A stretch of DNA of 11,575 bases. Source: Chloroflexota bacterium (lineage in GTDB: Bacteria > Chloroflexota > Anaerolineae > J102). The stretch spans positions 1 to 11,575 of the forward strand of contig JAJRXO010000418.1 in assembly GCA_024276255.1 (NCBI GenBank), in the 5' to 3' direction. Shown here piece by piece: positions 5,528 through 11,575 of the stretch (positions within the stretch are counted from its first letter, which is position 1; every line of letters starts with the position of its first letter). The position numbers and the translations under genes were made by a program. The notes under the pieces are model-generated. The model did not search any database. It was not told the origin of the DNA and was given only the letters and a program-made list of their open reading frames with translations.

Positions 5528-7174
5528 ATGACTGACAAACGTTTTCATATCGATCCCACCTGGGATACCGTACTCAACCGTAATTGTATTGAACGGCTCA
5601 AGCAGGAGAAAAGCCCGGAGGAGATCCTGCAGGAACTTCCCCGTCTTATCTCCTGTGGCTATGAAGATATTCCCGAAGAAGATATCGTGCGTATGCACTG
5701 GTGGGGCATCTTTCATGACAAGCCCAAGATCGGAAACTTCTGCATGCGCATTAAGAGCCCCGGCGGCATCTTGCAGCCCTGGCAGCTGCGCGGCCTGGGG
5801 GGACTATCCATTCGTTATGGCCAGAATTACCTAGAATTCACCACGCGCCAGAACGTCCAGCTTCACTGGTTGCGATTATCCATGCTGCCAAAGATCTTCG
5901 ATCGTGTGCAGGAACTGGAACTGACGACCAAGGGAGGATGTGGTGACACCGTACGTAATATCACCGGCTGCCCTGTGGCCGGCCTGCACCCGGATGAGCT
6001 CTTTGATCCGACCCCCCTCCTGCTCCAGGCCGCCCGGCTTTTCGACGACATCCCCGAATACTCAAATCTGCCGCGCAAGCACAAGATCACCATCAGCGCC
6101 TGCCCGCAGTGGTGCACGGCGCCGGAGATCCACGGCCAGGCCTTGATCGCCACCCAGAAGGATGGACGAAATGGCTTTGCCCTGTGGATTGGCGGTGGTC
6201 TGGCATCCACACCCCGCCTGGCCAAACCCCTGGGCGTATTCATCGAACCCCAGGACGCCATCCCCGTGCTGCGCGCTGTTATCGATGAGTGGAGTAGCCA
6301 GAAGCGCTACCGCCTCAGTCGGGTCAAGTCGCGCATCAAGTTCATGATGGATGACTACGGACCGCAGGCATTCCGGGAACTGATCGAGGCGCGGCTGGGC
6401 CGTAAACTGGAGGACCTGCCGGAAGAGCCCCAGCCCCATCGCTCCCAGGGCAACCTCAGCCATCTCGGCATCCACCGCCAGAAACAACCGGGCCTGTATT
6501 TCGTGGGTTTCCCCGTTTTTGCCGGCTCCGTTAAGGGCGAACAACTGATGTCCATTGCCGATCTGCTGGAATCCTTTGCCGGAGATTTTCGTATCACACG
6601 GCAGCAAAACTTCATCCTCACCGGCATACCGGAGAAAGAGTTGAATCGTGTCCTGGCGGAAATGGCGGAACTGGGATTCACCCTCGTCACTTCGCCGCTG
6701 CGGGCCAACAGCATCGCCTGCACAGGCAATCCTCACTGCAACTATGCCCTTGTGAACACCAAGGAGGGGCTGCAAACCCTCCTCGATCATCTGGAAAAGG
6801 TCTTTGGCCCGACGATCATGCAGCGTCTGCGCCTGGGCATCTACCTGGATGGCTGCCCCCATGCCTGCGCCCATCACTGGGTGGGCGACATCGGTCTCCA
6901 GGGCACATCCCTACGCCAGAGCGGCAGCGACGGCGGCAAAGTCGAGGCCTACGACATTTATCTGCGCGGTGGCCTGGGCCGCCAGGCCGCGATCGCCCGC
7001 CCGGTCATCCGCCGTGTCCCTGCTACCGAAATACACTTTTACGTGGAGCGACTGATTCGCGCCTACCTCGCCGAACAGCAGGACGACGAATCCATTCAGA
7101 GTTTCTTCAACCGGCACAGCAATGAGGAACTCATCGCTATCGCAGCCGGTGAGGTCACTGCTTCCCCCGCCTGA
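5528..7174 (+). CDS. sir: Siroheme/4Fe-4S sulfite (or nitrite) reductase, ferredoxin-type
   Basis: A 548-aa protein, the usual length of the ferredoxin-dependent sulfite/nitrite reductase family, which performs six-electron reduction of sulfite to sulfide or nitrite to ammonia in the cytoplasm. The internal two-fold repeat of the family is visible. The first half carries the siroheme-pocket region (FTTRQNVQLHWL at about 106-117, GGCGDTVRNITGCPVAG at about 137-153, and the basic KHKITISAC). The second half carries the cluster ligands C398-x5-C404 (ACTGNPHC) and C443-x3-C447 (GCPHACAHH), followed by DIGLQG. It is the first gene of an operon with APS reductase and two siroheme-synthesis genes. 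That context favours sulfite as substrate, as in the mycobacterial sirA-cysH pair, but sequence alone does not exclude nitrite. The ATG has AGGAG 7 nt upstream. Expression probably depends on the long leader. Confidence 0.9.
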   Translation: MTDKRFHIDPTWDTVLNRNCIERLKQEKSPEEILQELPRLISCGYEDIPEEDIVRMHWWGIFHDKPKIGNFCMRIKSPGGILQPWQLRGLGGLSIRYGQNYLEFTTRQNVQLHWLRLSMLPKIFDRVQELELTTKGGCGDTVRNITGCPVAGLHPDELFDPTPLLLQAARLFDDIPEYSNLPRKHKITISACPQWCTAPEIHGQALIATQKDGRNGFALWIGGGLASTPRLAKPLGVFIEPQDAIPVLRAVIDEWSSQKRYRLSRVKSRIKFMMDDYGPQAFRELIEARLGRKLEDLPEEPQPHRSQGNLSHLGIHRQKQPGLYFVGFPVFAGSVKGEQLMSIADLLESFAGDFRITRQQNFILTGIPEKELNRVLAEMAELGFTLVTSPLRANSIACTGNPHCNYALVNTKEGLQTLLDHLEKVFGPTIMQRLRLGIYLDGCPHACAHHWVGDIGLQGTSLRQSGSDGGKVEAYDIYLRGGLGRQAAIARPVIRRVPATEIHFYVERLIRAYLAEQQDDESIQSFFNRHSNEELIAIAAGEVTASPA

Positions 7175-7205
7175 ACGGAGAGCACTCCCCAGGAGGATAA
7201 TCATA

Positions 7206-8069
7206 ATGTACACTGAACATGATTGGTTGGATGAATACGAGGCCGGTGAACTGGCCGTGGAATTTGATACAGAACCCCCTCAGGCTGTCCTTGAATGGGT
7301 GCTGGCACGCTGGCATCCCCGCATCGCCATCTGCACCAGCTTTCAGGCCGAGGGGATGGTTATCCTGGACATGGCCTGGCGTATCAATCCCAACATACGG
7401 GTCTTCACCGTCGATACGGGCCGCTTGCCCCAGGAAAGCTACGACATCATCGAGGCAGTGCGGGATCACTACAACATCAATGTCGAAGTCTACTTCCCCG
7501 ATGCCGCTCAGATACAAAATATGGTGCGCCTGTATGGCCCCAATCTCTTTTACAAGTCGGTCGAAGCGCGGCTGCTGTGCTGCAAGTTGCGCAAAGTCGA
7601 GCCCCTGCGAGGGGTGTTGGATGAGCTGGATGCCTGGATTACAGGATTGCGGCGGGATCAATGGGCCAGCCGCGCCAGCATCCGCAAGATCGAGATCGAC
7701 CACGATCATGGCGGCCTGGCCAAGATCAGCCCCCTGGCTGACTGGACCCACGACGAGGTCTGGGAGTACATCCGCAGCCACGACGTTCCCTATCATAAGC
7801 TCTACGACAAGGGCTACACCAGCATCGGCTGCACGCCATGCACGCGGCTGACCAAGCCCGGCGAGGATATGCGCGCCGGTCGTTGGTGGTGGGAAAAGAA
7901 TGCCCCCAAGGAGTGCGGCATTCATTGCCCGCTGGAGACCGGCGGCTTCGAACACGATCTGGATGCCCTGTTGGGACGCGGGCAGGAGAGTGTCTCCGAA
8001 GCCGTGTCCCTCGGGAACAGCAAGGCCAATGGTCATGCAGATCGATCGCTTCCGCCGCGGGTAGGCTGA
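7206..8069 (+). CDS. cysH: Adenylylsulfate (APS) reductase, assimilatory
   Basis: A 287-aa CysH-family protein that reduces APS to sulfite and AMP using thioredoxin or glutathione. The cluster-binding cysteines are present, CC at 125-126 and C209-x2-C212 (GCTPC), which mark the 4Fe-4S APS-reducing type rather than the cluster-less PAPS reductase. The catalytic cysteine lies in ECGIHC (C237). The nucleotide-binding part shows TSFQAEG near residue 40 and the conserved TGLRRDQ at about 148-154, with VDTGRLPQE between. The ATG at 7206 is chosen because AGGAGG lies 9 nt upstream; the in-frame start at 7122 would overlap the previous gene. The gene begins 31 bp after the reductase stop and ends 1 bp before the next ATG, so it is part of one operon. 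Its product, sulfite, is the likely substrate of the upstream enzyme. The C-terminus has a divergent tail of about 40 residues. No ATP sulfurylase lies in this window. Confidence 0.93.
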   Translation: MYTEHDWLDEYEAGELAVEFDTEPPQAVLEWVLARWHPRIAICTSFQAEGMVILDMAWRINPNIRVFTVDTGRLPQESYDIIEAVRDHYNINVEVYFPDAAQIQNMVRLYGPNLFYKSVEARLLCCKLRKVEPLRGVLDELDAWITGLRRDQWASRASIRKIEIDHDHGGLAKISPLADWTHDEVWEYIRSHDVPYHKLYDKGYTSIGCTPCTRLTKPGEDMRAGRWWWEKNAPKECGIHCPLETGGFEHDLDALLGRGQESVSEAVSLGNSKANGHADRSLPPRVG

Positions 8070-8070
8070 T

Positions 8071-8733
8071 ATGCGTTGCTATCCCGTATGCCTGAATTTG
8101 CAGGACCGCCGCTGCATCGTAATCGGTGGCGGTCCTGTCGCTGAAGGCAAAGTCCAGGCGTTGCTGGCAGCCGGGGCGCAGGCCACTGTCATCTCACCCC
8201 GCCTGAATGACGGCCTCCGAAAACTGGCTGATCAGGATCGCATCGTCCACGTTGCCCGTGAATACCGGCCCGGTGATCTGTCTGGTAGTTTCCTGGCCAT
8301 TAGCGCTACCGATGATCAGGCCGTGAACGAGCGGGTCTGGCAGGAAGCGAATGAGCGAGGCATCCTTATCAATGTCGTGGATGCCCCCGCCCGATGCACA
8401 TTCATCATGCCGGCAGTCGTGCGCCGGGGAGACCTGACCGTGGCGATTTCCACGGGGGGCAAGGCCCCGGCGCTGGCCGTCCGTCTCCGTGAACAGTTGG
8501 AGCGTCTAATCGGCCCCGAGTACGCTGGTTTTTTGGAACTGGCCGGGACCTTGCGCCTCCCTCTGGCGAAAAGATTTCCCGATCCTGCGCAGCGCCGGGC
8601 ATTGTGGTATCGCCTGGTCGACTCGGATGTGCTGGAGCTGTTGCGCCGCGGTGATAAGGCAGCGGCACGACGACGCATGACAGAGATCACTGGTTTAGCG
8701 TTGGAGGATTTTGACTATGTTGACTCACTTTAG
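8071..8733 (+). CDS. Precorrin-2 dehydrogenase / possible sirohydrochlorin ferrochelatase
   Basis: A 220-aa protein matching the N-terminal half of CysG and yeast Met8. It oxidises precorrin-2 to sirohydrochlorin with NAD and, in the bifunctional members, inserts iron. The nucleotide-binding loop is VIGGGPVAEGK (17-27). INVVDAP holds the conserved aspartate implicated in catalysis and chelation, and STGGKAPALAVRLRE is the family signature. It starts 1 bp after cysH and overlaps the following methyltransferase by 17 nt. It lacks the methyltransferase half of CysG, which is encoded separately by the next gene. Siroheme made here would supply the reductase at the start of the operon. Whether it also chelates iron, or needs another chelatase elsewhere, cannot be told. 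Confidence 0.92.
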   Translation: MRCYPVCLNLQDRRCIVIGGGPVAEGKVQALLAAGAQATVISPRLNDGLRKLADQDRIVHVAREYRPGDLSGSFLAISATDDQAVNERVWQEANERGILINVVDAPARCTFIMPAVVRRGDLTVAISTGGKAPALAVRLREQLERLIGPEYAGFLELAGTLRLPLAKRFPDPAQRRALWYRLVDSDVLELLRRGDKAAARRRMTEITGLALEDFDYVDSL

Positions 8734-9544
8734 CCCGACAGGCTCGGGCATTGTATACCTGATCGGCGCTGGACCGGGCGATCCCGATCTGATCACCGTG
8801 CGCGGGCGGGACTGCCTGCGCCAGGCCGATGTCGTCGTCTACGACCGGCTGGTGAATAAGGCCCTGCTGGCAGAAGCGCCGCCAGATGCTGAGCGTATCT
8901 TCGCCGGCAAGAAGCCCGGTCATCACAGTATGAGCCAGGAAGCGATCAATCGCCTTCTCATCGACCGGGCCCGTGCCGGGCAGGTGGTGGTGCGCCTCAA
9001 GGGCGGTGATCCATTTGTCTTCGGTCGGGGCGGCGAGGAGGCCGCTGCCTGCGCGGCCGCCGGCGTGCGCTGGGAAGTGATTCCCGGCGTCACCAGCGCC
9101 GTCGCTGTGCCCACTGCCGCCGGCATCCCTGTGACTTTCCGCGATGTCTCGGGAACTTTTGCCATCGTCACTGCCCATCGCGCGAGTGACAGGAATAAGT
9201 TAAACTGGCCGGCGCTGGCGCAGATGGATACGTTGGTCGTGCTCATGGGCGTAAGGCGCCTTCCTGATGTCGTCGCTGGGCTCATCGCGGCGGGGCGCGC
9301 GGCCGACACGCCCGTCGCTATCATCGAGCGCGGGACACAGGTGGATGAGCGCGTGACCATTGGCACCCTCGCCGATATCGTGCAACAGGCCCGCGCGGTC
9401 GGCGTTCGCTCGCCAGCTACCATCGTCATCGGCGAAGTGGTGCGCCTGCGTGAGGAACTGCGGGGGATCGCGATCCAGCCGGCAATGGGGTTTGAACTCT
9501 GCGATACCCTGCCAGCGCCGATCAAGGCTGATGTTGTCTTCTGA
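8717..9544 (+). CDS. cobA: Uroporphyrinogen-III C-methyltransferase (SUMT)
   Basis: A 275-aa SAM-dependent methyltransferase that converts uroporphyrinogen III to precorrin-2, the branch point to siroheme and cobalamin. Family motifs in order: VYLIGAGPGDPDLITVRG near the N-terminus, VVRLKGGDPFVFGRGGEE, VIPGVTSAVAVPTAAGIPVT, FAIVTAHR, and AIIERGTQ toward the C-terminus. The start is the ATG at 8717, with GGAGG 9 nt upstream; a TTG at 8711 is in frame but only 3 nt from that site. It overlaps the dehydrogenase gene by 17 nt, suggesting translational coupling. With that gene it performs the CysG steps as two proteins. It is the last gene of the reductase operon; a 116-bp gap with a new promoter follows. 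I see no convincing terminator between the two units. Confidence 0.95.
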   Translation: MLTHFSPTGSGIVYLIGAGPGDPDLITVRGRDCLRQADVVVYDRLVNKALLAEAPPDAERIFAGKKPGHHSMSQEAINRLLIDRARAGQVVVRLKGGDPFVFGRGGEEAAACAAAGVRWEVIPGVTSAVAVPTAAGIPVTFRDVSGTFAIVTAHRASDRNKLNWPALAQMDTLVVLMGVRRLPDVVAGLIAAGRAADTPVAIIERGTQVDERVTIGTLADIVQQARAVGVRSPATIVIGEVVRLREELRGIAIQPAMGFELCDTLPAPIKADVVF

Positions 9545-9587
9545 TCGGGGGCGAAGGCGTCTGGGGTACTGTCCTCGGCCGTGATAT

Positions 9588-9643
9588 TTGCCCTGGCTGC
9601 GAAAGGTGCATATAATATCATTGTATGCTGATATAATGATATT
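9588..9643 (+). promoter_or_regulatory. Promoter and ArsR-type operator of the metal-resistance unit
   Basis: TTGCCC (9588-9593), a 17-bp spacer and TATAAT (9611-9616) form a promoter. A perfect 9-bp inverted repeat, AATATCATT (9614-9622) and AATGATATT (9635-9643) separated by 12 bp, overlaps the -10 and start region. It resembles AT-rich operators of ArsR/SmtB-family repressors. ATATAAT also occurs twice, 21 bp apart (9610-9616 and 9631-9637), so it can be read as a direct repeat. Binding by the adjacent repressor, released by metal, is the likely control. Confidence 0.75.
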
Positions 9644-9660
9644 GTGATAAGGAGACTATC

Positions 9661-10032
9661 ATGCAACTTGTCAATCCCGACAGCAGCGGGCTGGCCGTCA
9701 AAGCCAAATTCTTCCGCGGCTTCAGCGATCCCTCGCGCTTGAGCATCATCGAGGCCCTGCGTGACGGCCCTCACACAGTGGGCGAGATCATCGCTGCCAC
9801 CGGCCTCTCCCAGTCCAATGTGTCCAATCATCTGGGCTGCCTGCGCGGCTGCGGCTTGGTAGTGGCGGAGCGCGACGGCCGTTTCATGACCTACCACCTC
9901 AGCGACGATCGTGTAGGCGACATCCTGGCTCTGGCCGAATCATTGCTGGCCGACGTGGCGCGCGGCGTCTATGAATGCACCCGCTACAATGTGCCCCGGG
10001 CAGGTGAGGGGAAGAAGGACAGGCAGTCATGA
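9661..10032 (+). CDS. ArsR/SmtB-family metal-sensing repressor, CmtR-like
   Basis: A 123-aa winged-helix repressor. The DNA-recognition segment LSQSNVSNHLGCLRGCGLVV (49-68) matches the CmtR subgroup, in which two cysteines of this helix sense Cd(II)/Pb(II). Here they are C60 and C64, and C106 (YECTRY) sits where CmtR uses its third, C-terminal ligand. The wing follows (ERDGRFMTYHL). Metal binding should release the repressor from the palindrome upstream. GGAG lies 7 nt before the ATG. The gene overlaps the ATPase by ATGA, so the pump is co-transcribed and probably translationally coupled. The sensed metal is inferred as Cd/Pb (possibly Zn) from the cysteines. The pump itself carries unusual motifs, which leaves its substrate open. 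Confidence 0.9.
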   Translation: MQLVNPDSSGLAVKAKFFRGFSDPSRLSIIEALRDGPHTVGEIIAATGLSQSNVSNHLGCLRGCGLVVAERDGRFMTYHLSDDRVGDILALAESLLADVARGVYECTRYNVPRAGEGKKDRQS

Positions 10033-11575
10033 CTCAACACTTACCTGCACTGGAGTTGCGTCTTGCGAATCTCGATTGCGAGCACGACGCCGCGGCCATC
10101 GAACGGGGACTCGCTGGCTGCGACGGGCTGCAAGCTGTGAAGGTCTACCCCCGATCGGCCAAGGTGGTGTTGACGTACGACCCCACCGTCATCGACGAGC
10201 TGGCGCTGAAAGCAAGGTTGGAAGCATTGGGCTTTCCCCCGCAGGCGGGATTGAGCATGCCCGCACCGCCCAAACCATGGCGCAATTCCGAGGTGCTGAC
10301 ATCGCTGGCTTCGGGTTTGCTCCTGCTGGGGGGCTGGCTATTGGGCCTGGCCGGGCAGCCGGAACTGGTCTCGGCCGCGTTTTATTTACTTTCTATGCTC
10401 CTCGGCGGCTACCGTTTTGGTCGCGAAGCCCTCGAAGAACTGGTCTTCGAACGGGAGATCGGCATCGAGCTGCTGATGGTGGTGGCCGCAGTAGTGGCTG
10501 CGCTCATGGGGCAAGTGGCGGAAGGGGCGATGCTGGTTTTCCTTTACTCGATCAGCGAGGCGGCTGAAGGCTATACTGAGGAGAAAACCCGTTCCGCGGT
10601 GCGCGCACTCATGGAACTGGCGCCGAAGATCGCTCTCGTACGCCGAGATGGTCGGGAGATCGAAATCCCGGCTGCAGAGATCGCGGTGGGCGAGGTGTTC
10701 ATCGTCAAGCCCGGCCAGTCCCTTCCCACAGACGGCATCATCCTCAACGGTAGCACCAGCATCGATGAGTCGCCAATCACGGGGGAGAGCGCCCCTGTGG
10801 AAAAGAAGCCGGGTGCTCCGGTATTTGCCGGCAGTCTCAACGGCGCCGGTGCTATTGAGGTGAAAGCCACCAAAGCCTTCGCCGATAACACGATCTCGCG
10901 CATCATCCAGATGGTGGAGGAGGCGCAGGAGCGCAAGGGCAAGAGCCAGCGCTTCATTGAACGTTTTGGCCAGCGCTATAGCCCCCTTGTCCTGCTTCTC
11001 GGTATCCTCATTGCCATCATTCCTCCACTGTTATTGGGCTCCGATTGGACGACATGGATCACGCGGGCCACGGTGTTCATCGTCGCCGCCGCGCCCTGCG
11101 CCCTGGTCATCTCCATCCTCATTACGCTGGTGGCGACGCTGGGGACGGGCGCCCGCAACGGCGTAATGATCAAGGGCGGCGTCTACGTGGAGGAATTGGC
11201 CAAAGTGCAGGTGGTGGCTTTGGACAAGACGGGAACCATCACCGAAGGCCGGCCTGAGGTGACCGATGTTTTGATTTCGGATTTGGGATTGCGGATTGCG
11301 GATTTGTCCCGTCAGTCTGCGGACGACGATCCGCAGGCGGGGGTGCTTCGACTGGCGGCGGCGGTGGAGAGCCGCAGTGAGCACCCACTGGCCCGCGCCA
11401 TCACGCGGGCGGCAATGACCCGACAGGTGCCCGCGCCCGCCGTGACTGATTTTCAGGCGCTACAGGGCGCCGGGGCTGTGGGGCAGGTGGAAGGGCGTTC
11501 GGTTGTCGTGGGGAGCCCCGTTCTGTTTGCAGAAGTGCTGGCAAGCGAGAATGAGCTTCAGAAACAGGTCCTGCG
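10029..11575 (+). CDS. P1B-type heavy-metal-transporting ATPase, partial (3' end beyond window)
   Basis: 515 codons of a heavy-metal efflux ATPase. An N-terminal HMA-like domain (about 1-70) has a degenerate site: LDCEHD, with a single cysteine (C17) where CxxC is usual. Membrane helices follow at about 90-175, then the actuator domain with TGES (251-254), two more helices, the transport-site motif AAAPCALVIS (APC 355-357; P1B pumps usually have CPC), the phosphorylation motif DKTGT (D399) and the SEHPLA motif (H452-P453). The window ends within the nucleotide-binding domain. The ATG overlaps the repressor stop. A heptamer tandem repeat (11273-11307) lies in frame between the phosphorylation and HP motifs and codes for part of a linker. 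The class and the repressor suggest export of Cd, Pb, Zn or a similar ion. The APC motif leaves the substrate uncertain. Confidence 0.92.
   Translation, partial: MTQHLPALELRLANLDCEHDAAAIERGLAGCDGLQAVKVYPRSAKVVLTYDPTVIDELALKARLEALGFPPQAGLSMPAPPKPWRNSEVLTSLASGLLLLGGWLLGLAGQPELVSAAFYLLSMLLGGYRFGREALEELVFEREIGIELLMVVAAVVAALMGQVAEGAMLVFLYSISEAAEGYTEEKTRSAVRALMELAPKIALVRRDGREIEIPAAEIAVGEVFIVKPGQSLPTDGIILNGSTSIDESPITGESAPVEKKPGAPVFAGSLNGAGAIEVKATKAFADNTISRIIQMVEEAQERKGKSQRFIERFGQRYSPLVLLLGILIAIIPPLLLGSDWTTWITRATVFIVAAAPCALVISILITLVATLGTGARNGVMIKGGVYVEELAKVQVVALDKTGTITEGRPEVTDVLISDLGLRIADLSRQSADDDPQAGVLRLAAAVESRSEHPLARAITRAAMTRQVPAPAVTDFQALQGAGAVGQVEGRSVVVGSPVLFAEVLASENELQKQVL
11273..11307 (+). repeat. 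Five-unit heptamer tandem repeat inside the ATPase gene
   Basis: Five consecutive 7-bp units: GATTTCG, GATTTGG, GATTGCG, GATTGCG and GATTTGT. They encode part of LISDLGLRIADLSRQ in the ATPase. Short heptameric tandem repeats are known as dispersed repeats in some bacterial genomes, such as cyanobacterial STRR. Here one lies inside a coding sequence with the frame preserved. Confidence 0.8.

Noticed and set aside
6062..8036. Long minus-strand open frames opposite the reductase and cysH genes
   Set aside because: The plus strand encodes clear conserved enzymes with ribosome-binding sites and tight spacing. The antisense frames are by-products of GC-rich codon use.
8923..9897. Minus-strand 324-aa open frame opposite cobA and the repressor
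   Set aside because: It overlaps two well-supported genes and a promoter/operator, and has low-complexity composition (A/R/T/S rich) without motifs.
1..11575. CRISPR arrays, insertion sequences, phage or toxin-antitoxin genes
   Set aside because: No spaced direct repeats, transposase or integrase motifs, or paired small toxin/antitoxin frames were seen on either strand.

Overview
The window is bacterial chromosomal DNA: gene-dense, with GC-rich coding regions and several promoters close to the sigma-70 consensus. The host cannot be fixed from this sequence. The mix of a HisKA_2/ANTAR two-component pair, a multiheme cytochrome, an eroded Ig/PKD-type surface protein and a CmtR-like metal sensor would suit an environmental lineage such as Chloroflexota, but that is inference.

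Left part, reading leftward (minus strand). A sensor kinase (HisKA_2 type) and an ANTAR response regulator form an operon at 3999-2022. About 20 bp past the regulator stop is a perfect TTGACA-17-TATAAT promoter. It starts a leader of about 190 nt that ends in a very strong intrinsic terminator. Beyond it lie a small cysteine-rich protein and a secreted or membrane-anchored diheme c-type cytochrome that runs off the left edge. ANTAR proteins usually act by antitermination at leader terminators, so the kinase/regulator pair may control this leader.

Middle (4062-5527). An eroded gene for an Ig/PKD-domain extracellular protein is followed by about 950 bp without a gene. This stretch holds a second consensus promoter (TTGACA-16-TATAAT), two neighbouring structured RNA elements whose closing stems share the core TCGACC/GGTCGA, an intrinsic terminator, and then a second, separate structured region. 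All of it precedes the reductase operon.

Right part, reading rightward. The operon is a siroheme/4Fe-4S sulfite (or nitrite) reductase, an APS reductase (CysH), a precorrin-2 dehydrogenase and a uroporphyrinogen-III C-methyltransferase. It joins two reductive steps of assimilation (APS to sulfite to sulfide) with synthesis of siroheme, the cofactor of the reductase. A separate metal-resistance unit follows: a CmtR-like ArsR repressor under an AT-rich palindromic operator, overlapping by ATGA a P1B-type metal ATPase that is cut by the right edge. The ATPase has an APC instead of a CPC membrane motif and a heptamer tandem repeat within its coding sequence.

The most interesting hypothesis is that the ANTAR two-component system is flanked by two terminator-bearing leader RNAs, making a possible RNA-level switch that joins the cytochrome genes and the reductase operon. 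I could not find the canonical ANTAR hexaloop hairpins by eye, so this remains a hypothesis.
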